From Flavobacterium croceum DSM 17960 (lineage in GTDB: Bacteria; Bacteroidota; Bacteroidia; Flavobacteriales; Flavobacteriaceae), in assembly GCF_002917885.1 (NCBI RefSeq), contig NZ_PQNY01000002.1:171414-235413 (forward strand): a stretch of 64,000 bases of DNA, written 5' to 3'. This document shows, in pieces, positions 35,979 through 45,272 of this stretch (its first letter is position 1; each line of letters opens with the position of its first letter). Position numbers and translations under genes: made by a program. Below the pieces are notes generated by a model. That model ran no database searches, was not told the DNA's origin, and saw only the letters and a list, made by a program, of their open reading frames with translations.

Positions 35979-36758
35979 ATGGTAAAGCTAAAAAACAATA
36001 GTATTTTAATAAAGCATTTTGTTTTATTATTAACATTTTTACTTTTTTCGTGCGGAAAACAAAATTATTACACAACCAAAATTGAAGGAAGCAAAATAGG
36101 AATTACAGAAAAAATAACTTCTGATCCAAAAATTGATGCCTATTTAAAGCCTTACCGCGAACATATCGATCAAGATTTAAAAACGGTATTGGCGTATTGC
36201 CCTGAAACTTTAGACAAATCTAAAGGCGAGTTTCAAACAGCAATAGGTTGTTTTTTGGCAGATATTACTTTAAATAAAAGCAACGCTGTATTTCAAAAAA
36301 GAGAAAATAAAACCATAGATTTTTGTATTCTTAATCATGGCGGTATTCGCAGTATTTTGCCAAAAGGAGATGTTACTGCTCGTACTGCTTATGAAATTAT
36401 GCCTTTTGAAAACAGTGCTATTGTAGTAGAATTAAAAGGCGAACAAGTTTTGGAACTATGCCAATATTTTATCCGAGAAAAAAAACCTCATCCTTTATCT
36501 GGAATACAATTGACAATTGACAAAACAAACACACCCAAAAATATTACTATACAAAGCGTACCTTTAGACTTAAACAAAACGTATTATGTTGTTACTTCTG
36601 ATTACTTATCGAATGGTGGTGATAATATGGATTTTTTTAAAAAAGGAATTAAAAAATATGATATTGAATACAAGTTACGAAACATTTTAATAGACTATTT
36701 TAAAGATGTAGATACCATTCAAGTAAACAATAGTATAAGAGTAACCAAAGAGCAATAG
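35979..36758 (+). CDS. Lipoprotein with 5'-nucleotidase C-terminal domain
   Basis: A 259-residue lipoprotein (lipobox LFSC, Cys at residue 25) that contains only the substrate-binding C-terminal domain of periplasmic 5'-nucleotidases: NHGGIRSILPKGDVTARTAYEIMPFEN binds the nucleoside, and YYVVTSDYLSNGGDNM lies near the end. The catalytic metallophosphatase domain is encoded by the next gene, 2 bp downstream. Together they should hydrolyse nucleotides or UDP-sugars outside the cytoplasm. Confidence 0.9.
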   Translation: MVKLKNNSILIKHFVLLLTFLLFSCGKQNYYTTKIEGSKIGITEKITSDPKIDAYLKPYREHIDQDLKTVLAYCPETLDKSKGEFQTAIGCFLADITLNKSNAVFQKRENKTIDFCILNHGGIRSILPKGDVTARTAYEIMPFENSAIVVELKGEQVLELCQYFIREKKPHPLSGIQLTIDKTNTPKNITIQSVPLDLNKTYYVVTSDYLSNGGDNMDFFKKGIKKYDIEYKLRNILIDYFKDVDTIQVNNSIRVTKEQ

Positions 36759-36760
36759 TT

Positions 36761-37681
36761 ATGAAAAGAAGAGATTTTTTAAAAGGAAGCATGGCTATAC
36801 CCGCTTTGGCTAGTATAGGCGGATTATCGTTGAGTAGTTTTACTACCGATGACAAAAATGTTAAACATATAACCATATTACATACCAACGATGTACACAG
36901 CTATATCGATCCATTTCCTGCCGATCATCCAAAAAACCCAAACATGGGTGGTGTAAGTAGAAGAGCTACGCTTATAGATGAAATTAGAAAAGAAAATCCA
37001 AATGTATTATTGGTAGATGCAGGCGATATTTTTCAAGGAACACCTTATTTTAATTATTATGGTGGCGAATTGGAATTTAAACTCATGAGCATGATGAAGT
37101 ATGATTTTGCTACACTCGGTAATCACGATTTTGACAATGGTATAGATGGCTTTTATGCACAATTACCTCATGCTACGTTCGAATTTGTGTCGGCTAATTA
37201 CGATTTTAAAAACACAGTGTTAAATGGTCATGTAAAGCCTTACAAAACTAAAACTATTGATGGTGTGAAAATTGGAATATTTGGTCTTGGAGTAGAACTA
37301 GACGGACTTGTAGATAAAAAAAATTACAAAGAAACGGTATACAACGACCCTATTGAAGTAGCTACCGATATGGCTCGAATATTAAAACATCAGGAGAAAT
37401 GTGATTTGGTAATTTGCCTCTCGCACATTGGTTTTAAATATAAAGACGAACCAAACAAACCTAGTGATTTACTATTAGCCAAAAAAACCAAAGATATTGA
37501 CTTAATTATTGGCGGACATACACATACTTTTCTCGACAAACCTATTATAGAAAAAAACCTTGATGGCAAAGACGTTTTGGTAAATCAAGTAGGTTGCTAC
37601 GGACTTAATTTGGGTAGAATAGATTTTTATGTAACTTCAGATAAAAAAATAGCATCGCAAGGAAAATCAATAATTGTATAA
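36761..37681 (+). CDS. 5'-nucleotidase metallophosphatase domain, Tat-type signal
   Basis: A 306-residue calcineurin-like phosphoesterase with every metal-binding motif of the 5'-nucleotidase N-terminal domain: HTNDVHSYIDP (about 43-53), VDAGDIFQG, LGNHDFD, CLSHIG and GGHTHTF. The N-terminus MKRRDFLKGSMAIPALASIGG is a twin-arginine signal, implying folded export, perhaps with metal bound. It lacks the substrate-specificity domain, which is the preceding gene; the two probably form a complex. Confidence 0.92.
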   Translation: MKRRDFLKGSMAIPALASIGGLSLSSFTTDDKNVKHITILHTNDVHSYIDPFPADHPKNPNMGGVSRRATLIDEIRKENPNVLLVDAGDIFQGTPYFNYYGGELEFKLMSMMKYDFATLGNHDFDNGIDGFYAQLPHATFEFVSANYDFKNTVLNGHVKPYKTKTIDGVKIGIFGLGVELDGLVDKKNYKETVYNDPIEVATDMARILKHQEKCDLVICLSHIGFKYKDEPNKPSDLLLAKKTKDIDLIIGGHTHTFLDKPIIEKNLDGKDVLVNQVGCYGLNLGRIDFYVTSDKKIASQGKSIIV

Positions 37682-37710
37682 AAAAAAGTCGCTTTAACAG
37701 CGACTTTTTT
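37682..37710. terminator. Bidirectional terminator
   Basis: A 12-bp stem AAAAAAGTCGCT / AGCGACTTTTTT with a 5-nt loop between convergent genes, giving T-runs on both strands. Confidence 0.9.
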
Positions 37711-37727
37711 GTTAAACAAACTGACTA

Positions 37728-39359
37728 TTATTTTTCTATATCTTTTAAATGCTCCATTTTCTTCAAAGCTAAAAAACCTTTGATATCTTCAAAGTGTTCT
37801 TTTACACGCTTATGCCCAAATTCAAACACTTTGGTAACCAAACCGTCTAGAAAATCTCTATCGTGAGAAACCAAAATTAAAGTTCCATCAAAATCTCGCA
37901 ATGCATCTTTAATAATATCTTTAGTTTTCATATCCAAATGGTTGGTAGGCTCATCGAGAATAAGCACATTTACAGGCTCTAAAAGTAATTTTATCATAGC
38001 CAATCTTGTGCGTTCTCCACCCGAAAGGACTTTTACTTTTTTTTGTATATCATCACCCGAAAACATAAATGCGCCTAAAATATTTTTTATTTGCGTGCGA
38101 ATATCACCCACTGCTATTCTATCTATAGTATCAAAAACGGTAAGTTCTCCGTCTAATAAAGCTGCCTGATTTTGAGCAAAATAACCTATTTGAGCGTTAT
38201 GCCCTACTTCTAGTTTACCTGTATAATCAATTTCGCCCATAATGGCTTTTATCATTGTCGATTTTCCTTCTCCATTTTTACCTACAAAAGCAACTTTTTG
38301 CCCGCGTTCGATAACCATATTAGCATTATCAAAAACCACATGATCGTCATACTTTTTACCCAAATGCTCTACAACCACAGGATATTGACCACTTCTAGGC
38401 GAAGGAGGAAATTTTAATTTTAATGCGGATGTATCGACCTCGTCTACCTCAATAATTTCTAATTTTTCAAGCATTCGTACGCGCGATTGCACTTGTTCTG
38501 TTTTTGAAAAAGTACCTCTAAATCGTTCAATAAAAGCCTGATTTTCGGCAATGAATTTTTGTTGCTCTTCGTATGCTTTTTGCTGATGAGCTCGTCGATC
38601 TTTACGGAGTTCTAAGTATTGAGAATATTTTGCTTTATAATCATAAATCCTACCCATAGTTACCTCAATGGTTCTATTTGTAATATTATCAACAAAAGCA
38701 CGGTCGTGCGAAATAACCATTACCGCTTTGGCTTGGTTTATTAAAAACTCTTCAAGCCATTGTATACTTTCCATGTCTAAATGGTTTGTAGGCTCATCTA
38801 GCAATATTAAATCGGGCTTTTTTAATAATATTTTTGCCAATTCAATACGCATACGCCAACCGCCTGAAAACTCTGATGTAGAACGATTAAAATCTTCTCT
38901 TTCAAAACCCAATCCTTTTAATACTTTTTCTACTTCGGCTTCGTAGTTTATTTCTTCTATAGAGTAAAATTTTTCGGAAAGTTCTGAAACTCGCTCAATC
39001 AATTTCATATACTCATCACTTTCATAATCGGTACGAATAGTAAGCTGTTCATTTATGGCATCTATTTCGTCTTTCATGGCAAAAATATCTGCAAACGCCT
39101 TCGAGGTTTCTTCTATTACTGTAGCATCATCTCTAGTAAGCAAATGTTGTGGTAAATAGGCTATTACGGCTTCTTTTGGTGCCGATATACCGCCTTTTGT
39201 AGGTTTATTTACACCAGCTACAATTTTCAACAAAGTAGATTTTCCTGCTCCATTTTTACCCATCAAAGCAATTTTATCATTTTCGTTTATAGCAAATGTA
39301 ACTTCGCTAAAAAGTGTAGTTCCTCCAAATTCTACAGCAATGTCGTTTACAGTAATCAT
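37728..39359 (-). CDS. ABC-F family ATPase
   Basis: A 543-residue protein with two ABC ATPase domains and no membrane segment: Walker A GKNGAGKS (about 35-42) and GKNGEGKS, signatures EFSGGWRMR and VLSGGERTR, and twin Walker B/H-loop segments (LILLDEPTNHLDM, LILDEPTNHLDM). The linker between the domains is charged and helical. ABC-F proteins act on the ribosome (EttA/Uup type) or protect it from antibiotics; the sequence alone does not say which. A -7 element lies at 39383-39390. Confidence 0.93.
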   Translation of the reverse strand: MITVNDIAVEFGGTTLFSEVTFAINENDKIALMGKNGAGKSTLLKIVAGVNKPTKGGISAPKEAVIAYLPQHLLTRDDATVIEETSKAFADIFAMKDEIDAINEQLTIRTDYESDEYMKLIERVSELSEKFYSIEEINYEAEVEKVLKGLGFEREDFNRSTSEFSGGWRMRIELAKILLKKPDLILLDEPTNHLDMESIQWLEEFLINQAKAVMVISHDRAFVDNITNRTIEVTMGRIYDYKAKYSQYLELRKDRRAHQQKAYEEQQKFIAENQAFIERFRGTFSKTEQVQSRVRMLEKLEIIEVDEVDTSALKLKFPPSPRSGQYPVVVEHLGKKYDDHVVFDNANMVIERGQKVAFVGKNGEGKSTMIKAIMGEIDYTGKLEVGHNAQIGYFAQNQAALLDGELTVFDTIDRIAVGDIRTQIKNILGAFMFSGDDIQKKVKVLSGGERTRLAMIKLLLEPVNVLILDEPTNHLDMKTKDIIKDALRDFDGTLILVSHDRDFLDGLVTKVFEFGHKRVKEHFEDIKGFLALKKMEHLKDIEK

Positions 39360-39382
39360 ATCTATTTTTTAGAATAAGGTTG

Positions 39383-39390
39383 CAAATATA
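39383..39390 (-). promoter_or_regulatory. -7 promoter element for the ABC-F gene
   Basis: TATATTTG on the minus strand, an exact TAnnTTTG match, 23 bp before the ATG. Confidence 0.6.
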
Positions 39391-39434
39391 AACCAATACA
39401 TTAAATATTTTAGAAACAATTATTTTAATGACAA

Positions 39435-39467
39435 TTTGACATTTGTAAAGAAATGGCAGTACTTTTG
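39435..39467 (+). promoter_or_regulatory. Promoter of grpE-dnaJ (-33 TTTG, -7 TACTTTTG)
   Basis: TTTG at 39435-39438 and TACTTTTG at 39460-39467 are 21 bp apart, a near-ideal Bacteroidota housekeeping promoter. Transcription should start near 39473, before either candidate grpE start. Confidence 0.75.
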
Positions 39468-39487
39468 CAAGCAATTGAAATGACAGC

Positions 39488-40087
39488 ATGAAAATAAAAA
39501 ACTTTTTTAAAACAAAGCATACTATGAGTACCGAGAATACTGAGAAAGAGCCATTAATACATGAAAATGAAGATGCAAATACTACAAACCAAACCACTGA
39601 AACTACAGAGAAAGAAATAGAATCTGGAGTAGAATTGTCAGTAGAAGAGCAATTACAAGAAGATTTGGCAAAAGAAAAAGATAAGTTTTTACGATTATTT
39701 GCAGAATTTGAAAATTATAAAAAACGAACAACCAAAGAAAGAATCGATTTATTCAAAACCGCCAATCAAGACGTTTTACAAGCCATGTTGCCGGTTTTAG
39801 ATGATTTTGATAGAGCTTGGAATCAAATATCAAAATCTGAAGATGAAGCTCTTGTAAAAGGAGTAGAACTTATTCACGAAAAATTAAAATCTACTTTAAT
39901 TTCTAAAGGTTTAGAACTAGTATCTGTAAATATAGGCGATGATTTTAATGCCGATTTTGCCGAGGCTATTACTCAAATTCCTGCTCCTACCGAAGAGTTA
40001 AAAGGCAAAATTGTAGATGTAATAGAAAAAGGATACAAACTTGGAGATAAAATTATTCGTTTTCCAAAAGTTGTTATCGGAAATTAA
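39488..40087 (+). CDS. grpE: Nucleotide exchange factor GrpE
   Basis: GrpE releases ADP from DnaK in the Hsp70 cycle. It has an acidic, disordered N-terminus, a long helix (EEQLQEDLAKEKDKFLRLFAEFENYKKR) and the C-terminal beta domain (NADFAEAITQIPAP, VIEKGYKLGDKIIRFPKVVIGN). From ATG 39488 it is 199 residues; an in-frame ATG at 39524 (MSTENTEKEP) is equally credible, as the first 12 residues are basic and atypical. dnaJ follows after 58 bp; dnaK is not in the window. Confidence 0.95.
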   Translation: MKIKNFFKTKHTMSTENTEKEPLIHENEDANTTNQTTETTEKEIESGVELSVEEQLQEDLAKEKDKFLRLFAEFENYKKRTTKERIDLFKTANQDVLQAMLPVLDDFDRAWNQISKSEDEALVKGVELIHEKLKSTLISKGLELVSVNIGDDFNADFAEAITQIPAPTEELKGKIVDVIEKGYKLGDKIIRFPKVVIGN

Positions 40088-40145
40088 TAAAAGTGTTACA
40101 ATTTCTCGTTATTCTATATAACAGAAATTTAGAGTATTAAAAATT

Positions 40146-41258
40146 ATGAAAAAAGACTTTTACGAAATATTAGGCGTTTCAAAATCGGCTTCTCCCGATG
40201 AAATAAAAAAAGCATACCGAAAAAAAGCGATAGAATTTCATCCTGACAAAAATCCTGGAGATAAACAAGCCGAAGAAAATTTCAAGCTTTGTGCCGAAGC
40301 CTACGAAGTATTAAGCGATCCAGATAAAAAAGCGCGTTACGACCAGTTTGGACACCAAGCCTTTGAAGGTGGTGGATATGGTGGTCATCACATGAATATG
40401 GACGATATTTTTAGTCAGTTTGGCGATATTTTTGGTAGTGCTTTTGGAGGAGGATTTGGAGGATTTGGAGGAAATTCTGGAGGGCAACGCCGCATGAAAG
40501 GAAGTAACTTAAGAATAAAAGTGAAACTTACACTAGAAGAAATTGCAAATGGTGTAGAGAAAAAAGTAAAAGTTAAAAGAAAAATTCAGGCTCCAGGTGT
40601 AAAATACCGTACCTGTTCTACTTGTAATGGTAGCGGACAAGTATTAAAAGTTACCAATACCATACTTGGGCGTATGCAAACAGCAACTACATGCCATTCT
40701 TGTGGAGGTAGCGGGCAAATGATTGATAGCAAACCAAATAATGCCGATGCACACGGCATGATACTAGAAGATGAAACTGTATCTATAAAAATTCCAGCGG
40801 GTGTAGTAGATGGTATGCAGCTTAAAGTTTCTGGAAAAGGTAACGATGCGCCAGGCAATGGAATTCCTGGTGATTTAATTGTTGCTATTGAAGAGCAAGA
40901 ACACGAATTTTTAAAGCGAGAAGGCGAAAACTTACACTACGATTTATATATAAGTTTTCCAGAAGCTGCTCTTGGAGTTTCCAAAGAAATAGACACCGTA
41001 AACGGTAAAGTGCGCATAAAACTCGACGAAGGGATACAATCTGGAAAAATACTACGACTAAAAGGTAAGGGAATTCCTAGTTTAAACAGTTACGGCAATG
41101 GTGATTTACTTGTTCATGTAAACGTTTGGACACCTAAAAACCTTAACAAAGAACAACGCACATTCTTTGAAAAAGCAATACACGAAGACAACTTTAACCC
41201 AAAACCAGATAAAAGCGAAAAATCTTTTTTTGAAAAAGTTAAAGATATGTTTTCTTGA
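40146..41258 (+). CDS. dnaJ: Chaperone DnaJ with reduced zinc-finger region
   Basis: A DnaJ co-chaperone of 370 residues. J domain 1-70 with HPD at 32-34; Gly/Phe-rich linker at about 75-115; the central region has just two CxxCxGxG motifs (CSTCNGSG and CHSCGGSG) in place of the canonical four, so only one zinc site is likely. C-terminal substrate-binding domains follow ([35 protein letters not shown]). It delivers clients to DnaK and stimulates ATP hydrolysis. The loss of two motifs is seen by inspection; I recall it from other flavobacterial DnaJ proteins. Confidence 0.95.
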   Translation: MKKDFYEILGVSKSASPDEIKKAYRKKAIEFHPDKNPGDKQAEENFKLCAEAYEVLSDPDKKARYDQFGHQAFEGGGYGGHHMNMDDIFSQFGDIFGSAFGGGFGGFGGNSGGQRRMKGSNLRIKVKLTLEEIANGVEKKVKVKRKIQAPGVKYRTCSTCNGSGQVLKVTNTILGRMQTATTCHSCGGSGQMIDSKPNNADAHGMILEDETVSIKIPAGVVDGMQLKVSGKGNDAPGNGIPGDLIVAIEEQEHEFLKREGENLHYDLYISFPEAALGVSKEIDTVNGKVRIKLDEGIQSGKILRLKGKGIPSLNSYGNGDLLVHVNVWTPKNLNKEQRTFFEKAIHEDNFNPKPDKSEKSFFEKVKDMFS

Positions 41259-41282
41259 TTATAAAATTATTTCTACATTTGA

Positions 41283-41306
41283 AAATTACTTGTAATCAAG
41301 TAATTT
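41283..41306 (+). terminator. Terminator after dnaJ
   Basis: A 10-bp stem AAATTACTTG / CAAGTAATTT with a 4-nt loop and a following CTTTTTC run, 24 bp after the dnaJ stop. A second GC-richer hairpin (CCCATCCT / AGGGTGGG, one G-T pair, then TTTTTT) follows at 41326-41362. Confidence 0.8.
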
Positions 41307-41424
41307 CTTTTTCATAGCAATTTTTCCCATCCTTGTTTTTCTAAAATTAGGGTGGGTTTTTTATTTCTTTTAACATATTTTAGACAGCAAATAGCTACTT
41401 TTACAAAAAATACAACATACTTAT

Positions 41425-42348
41425 ATGAGCTCGATATTAGAGGTACAAAATGTGGTAAAACAATATGGCGATTATACGGCACTAAACAATGTTTCGTTGT
41501 CTGTTCCAAAAGGAAGTATATACGGATTATTAGGCCCAAATGGTGCAGGAAAAACATCACTTATTCGAATAATAAATCAAATTACCATGCCCGATAGTGG
41601 TAGTATATTATTAGATGGTGAACCTCTTCAAATAAATCACATTGGTCATATTGGGTATATGCCCGAAGAACGAGGTTTGTATAAAACCATGAAAGTTGGC
41701 GAACAATGTTTGTACTTAGCTCAATTAAAAGGATTAAGCAAAACTGAAGCAAAAAAACAACTCGAATATTGGTTTGAAAAATTAAATATACAAGGTTGGT
41801 GGAATAAAAAAATTCAGGAATTATCCAAAGGTATGGCTCAAAAAGTACAGTTTATTGTAACGGTATTACACAAGCCAAAACTCTTAATATTAGACGAACC
41901 TTTTTCGGGTTTTGATCCTGTAAATGCCAATATTATTAAAGATGAAATTATAGAATTAAATAAAAATGGTACTTCAATTATTTTTTCAACTCATAGAATG
42001 GAAAGTGTAGAAGAAATGTGTGATTATATCGCACTAATACACAAATCTAATAAATTGCTAGACGGAAAAATAAACGATATCAAAAAGAAGTTTAGAACAA
42101 ATACCTACCAAGTTGGTATATTAAGTACTAATGTAGAGGGCTTGATGTACGATTTATCTCAAAAATTTACGATGAAACAAACTTATTTTAAATCTTTAAA
42201 TGATGAATTAAAATTGGAAATAAATCTAGGTAATCACACACCCAACGAATTGTTACATACGCTTTCTCAACGTGGACAGATTACTCATTTTGTAGAAAAC
42301 ATTCCAACAATCAATGATATTTTTATAAAAACAGTTACCAATCAATAA
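41425..42348 (+). CDS. ABC transporter ATP-binding protein (NatA-like)
   Basis: A 307-residue ABC ATPase: Walker A GPNGAGKTS (about 38-46), a Q-loop near MPEERGLY, signature ELSKGMAQK, Walker B LLILDEPFSGFDP and the H-loop STHRME. The last 80 residues form the accessory C-terminal domain of the NatA/DrrA-type exporters. Its permease is the next gene (10 bp away). It powers export of an unknown substrate, possibly Na+ or a drug. Confidence 0.92.
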   Translation: MSSILEVQNVVKQYGDYTALNNVSLSVPKGSIYGLLGPNGAGKTSLIRIINQITMPDSGSILLDGEPLQINHIGHIGYMPEERGLYKTMKVGEQCLYLAQLKGLSKTEAKKQLEYWFEKLNIQGWWNKKIQELSKGMAQKVQFIVTVLHKPKLLILDEPFSGFDPVNANIIKDEIIELNKNGTSIIFSTHRMESVEEMCDYIALIHKSNKLLDGKINDIKKKFRTNTYQVGILSTNVEGLMYDLSQKFTMKQTYFKSLNDELKLEINLGNHTPNELLHTLSQRGQITHFVENIPTINDIFIKTVTNQ

Positions 42349-42358
42349 GAAATACTTT

Positions 42359-43666
42359 ATGAATAAACTTTTACTCATTATAAAAAGAGAATTTATAGCC
42401 AAAGTACGCAATAAGTCATTTATTGTAATGACATTTCTTAGTCCGGTATTGTTTATTGGCATTGGTGTTTTTGTTGGGTATTTAAGCCAAATGAAATCGG
42501 AGCAAAAAAAAATTGCTATACATGATGAAACTGGAAAATTTGTATCAAAATTTAAAACCGACTCAGAATATAAATTTATAAACCTATCGACTCTCGATAT
42601 TAAAGTAATTAAGGATAGTATTATAAAAGAACATTATGATGGGCTTTTGCAAATTCCAAACATTTCAAACAATTTATTACTTGCCAAAAAAATTGAATAC
42701 ATTTCAAATGAGAGTCCAAGCGTAATGTTTGTTTCCAAGCTTGAAAATACGATAGCCAAAGAGCTTACCAACGAAAATTTTAAAGCACAAGAACTCGACA
42801 CAGTAAAAATCAACAAAGCAAAAGCCGACGTAAATATTTCTCTTGCAAAAGCCACAGGAGAAGCCTCTGTAAAAGGACTAAACGAATTAAAAATAGGTAT
42901 TGGTGGTGCTTTTGGTTATTTAATTATGATGTTTATTGTAATTTACGGAAACATGGTGATGCGAAGCGTAATTGAAGAAAAAACCACCCGAATTATAGAA
43001 GTGATTATATCGTCTGTAAAACCGTTTCAGTTAATGATGGGGAAAATTATTGGAACATCGCTTGCAGGAATCATACAATTTTTAATTTGGGCGTTTTTAG
43101 GTTTAACAGCCCTATTTATTTTATCGTCTGTATTTGGATTACAAGTAGGCGCCACATCGGGCTTAGAGGCAGAAAAAGCCATGAAAACAGCACATGCGGT
43201 CATTGGTTCTGATATCAAATTGGTATTGACCGAATTATTCGATTTGCCTATTGCAACAATTATTATTGCTTTTATAATCTACTTTATAGGAGGTTATTTT
43301 CTCTACAGTTCATTTTATGCAGCTATTGGAGCGGCTGTAGACAACGAAACCGATAGTCAACAGTTTTTACTACCTATAATAATGCCATTAATATTAGGTG
43401 TTTATATTGGCTTTTTTACTGTAATGAACGATCCACACGGAACTATAGCAACCACGTTTTCATTTATACCACTCACCTCGCCTATTGTAATGCTTATGCG
43501 TATTCCGTTTGGGGTGCCTTGGTGGCAAATTATGCTGTCTATACTTATTCTTTTTGGAACATTCTTTCTTGTAGTTTGGTTTGCTTCAAAAATTTACCGA
43601 ATAGGTATCTTAATGTATGGCAAAAAGCCTAGTTGGAAAGAAATGTATAAATGGTTGCGTTATTAA
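42359..43666 (+). CDS. ABC-2 type transporter permease (NatB-like)
   Basis: A 435-residue ABC-2 permease: one transmembrane helix at about 18-40, a large extracytoplasmic domain at about 45-170, then five helices in the C-terminal half (for example GAFGYLIMMFIVIYGNMVM, ILLGVYIGFF-like and ILILFGTFFLVVWFASKIY). The VIEEKTTRIIEVIISSVKPFQLMMGKI segment is the conserved coupling region. Pairs with the ATPase upstream as an exporter; substrate unknown. Confidence 0.9.
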   Translation: MNKLLLIIKREFIAKVRNKSFIVMTFLSPVLFIGIGVFVGYLSQMKSEQKKIAIHDETGKFVSKFKTDSEYKFINLSTLDIKVIKDSIIKEHYDGLLQIPNISNNLLLAKKIEYISNESPSVMFVSKLENTIAKELTNENFKAQELDTVKINKAKADVNISLAKATGEASVKGLNELKIGIGGAFGYLIMMFIVIYGNMVMRSVIEEKTTRIIEVIISSVKPFQLMMGKIIGTSLAGIIQFLIWAFLGLTALFILSSVFGLQVGATSGLEAEKAMKTAHAVIGSDIKLVLTELFDLPIATIIIAFIIYFIGGYFLYSSFYAAIGAAVDNETDSQQFLLPIIMPLILGVYIGFFTVMNDPHGTIATTFSFIPLTSPIVMLMRIPFGVPWWQIMLSILILFGTFFLVVWFASKIYRIGILMYGKKPSWKEMYKWLRY

Positions 43667-43684
43667 TTTTATACTATTTAAAAA

Positions 43685-44071
43685 ATGTCGTTTAAAAAAC
43701 TATTTTCAATATGTATACTAGCATCACTAATATCCTGCTTAGGTTATAGTCCAACACCCTATTTTACAAGACTTGCAGAAGAACAAAAATGTGACAACCC
43801 ACCCACACAAGTAGATTTGTATTTTGAAGGAGAACCTACAAATTTTTCATATACTAAAATAGGAATTATAGAAGTAAAAGGCGGCTATACAGACAAAGAT
43901 GATGTTGTCATAAATTCGATGAAACAAGAAGCCATCAAAAGATGTTGTAATGCCATTATTGGAATAAAAAAAATGTACTCTACAGAGCAAATGGGTATTC
44001 TTTTTGATTCTAAAAATCAAGAAAAATATCAAGCTGTTGTATACTACGGTATTGCTGTACAAAAAAAATAA
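43685..44071 (+). CDS. Small lipoprotein of unknown function
   Basis: A 128-residue protein with a lipoprotein signal (MSFKKLFSICILASLISC, lipid-modified Cys at 18). The mature part has a paired-cysteine segment (IKRCCNAIIGIKKM) and an overall alpha/beta pattern ending in a strand (YQAVVYYGIAVQKK). No family recognised, although the shape, IGIIEVKGGYTDKDDVVINSM, is reminiscent of small metal- or peptide-binding domains. It sits 18 bp after the ABC permease and 24 bp before the sigma-54 activator, likely cotranscribed. Confidence 0.7.
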   Translation: MSFKKLFSICILASLISCLGYSPTPYFTRLAEEQKCDNPPTQVDLYFEGEPTNFSYTKIGIIEVKGGYTDKDDVVINSMKQEAIKRCCNAIIGIKKMYSTEQMGILFDSKNQEKYQAVVYYGIAVQKK

Positions 44072-44095
44072 TTTAGCCATTCAATTTTGAAAAAT

Positions 44096-45259
44096 ATGAG
44101 CAAAATACTTATTATAGAAGACGAAGCCTCCATACGAAGAGTATTGGTAAAAATACTTTCAGAAGAAAATGATACGTACAAAGTAGATGAAGCCGAAGAT
44201 GGAATTCAAGGATTAGAAAAAATAAAATCTGAAGATTACGACCTTGTACTCTGCGATATAAAAATGCCTAAAATGGATGGCGAAGAAGTATTGCAAGAAG
44301 TAAAAAAAATAAAACCAGAAATTCCTATGGTTATGATTTCTGGACATGGCGATTTGGAAACTGCAGTAAACACTATGCGCCTTGGAGCTTTTGATTATAT
44401 TTCAAAACCACCCGATTTGAATCGTTTACTAAATACTGTAAGAAACGCACTAGACAAAAAGCAACTTGTAGTAGAAAATAAAATATTAAAGAAAAAAGTT
44501 TCCAAAAATTATGAAATGATTGGAAACTCACAACCCATACTCCATATTAAAGAGCTTATAGAAAAAGTTGCTCAAACCGATGCTCGAGTGCTTATTACGG
44601 GGCCAAACGGAACCGGTAAAGAACTTGTAGCACATCAACTTCATGAAAAAAGCAACCGCTCATCGCAACCAATAATTGAAGTAAACTGCGCAGCTATACC
44701 TTCAGAACTTATTGAAAGTGAGCTTTTCGGACATGTAAAAGGTGCTTTTACCTCGGCAGTAAAAGATAGAGCTGGTAAATTTGAAGCAGCAGATGGCGGT
44801 ACTATATTTTTGGATGAAATTGGCGACATGAGCTTACCTGCACAAGCCAAAGTATTAAGAGCTTTACAAGAAAACTTAATTCAACGAGTAGGTGCCGATA
44901 AAGATATTAAAGTAAATGTGCGAGTTATTGCTGCAACCAATAAAGATTTAAAAAAAGAAATTGCAGAAGGCCGATTTAGAGAAGACTTATACCATAGACT
45001 CGCTGTTATTTTAATAAAAGTTCCTGCTCTTAATGACAGACGCGACGATATTCCGTTATTAATCAATCATTTTGCTCAAAAAATAGCTGAAGAACAAGGC
45101 TCTGCATCTAAAATATTTAGTGAAGGTGCTCTAAAATTACTTCAAGAATATGATTGGACAGGAAACATTAGAGAACTACGAAATGTTGTAGAACGCTTAA
45201 TTATTCTCGGAGCTAATGAAATTTCTGAAAACGACGTAAAACTATTTGCAAGCAAATAA
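44096..45259 (+). CDS. Sigma-54-dependent response regulator without DNA-binding domain
   Basis: Receiver domain at 1-120 with E8/D9 and phospho-acceptor D54 (VLCDIKMP), then an AAA+ sigma-54 activator domain at about 145-385: Walker A GPNGTGKE (canonical GESGTGKE), sigma-54-contacting GAFTSA, Walker B GGTIFLDEIGDM, arginine-finger FREDLYHRLAVI. The frame ends ENDVKLFASK, immediately where the Fis-type helix-turn-helix should start, so it lacks that domain. It must act without binding an enhancer site directly or through a partner. The TTG at 44087 is in frame but ATG 44096 gives the normal N-terminus. 387 residues. Confidence 0.92.
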   Translation: MSKILIIEDEASIRRVLVKILSEENDTYKVDEAEDGIQGLEKIKSEDYDLVLCDIKMPKMDGEEVLQEVKKIKPEIPMVMISGHGDLETAVNTMRLGAFDYISKPPDLNRLLNTVRNALDKKQLVVENKILKKKVSKNYEMIGNSQPILHIKELIEKVAQTDARVLITGPNGTGKELVAHQLHEKSNRSSQPIIEVNCAAIPSELIESELFGHVKGAFTSAVKDRAGKFEAADGGTIFLDEIGDMSLPAQAKVLRALQENLIQRVGADKDIKVNVRVIAATNKDLKKEIAEGRFREDLYHRLAVILIKVPALNDRRDDIPLLINHFAQKIAEEQGSASKIFSEGALKLLQEYDWTGNIRELRNVVERLIILGANEISENDVKLFASK

Positions 45260-45272
45260 TGAATTATTGAAA

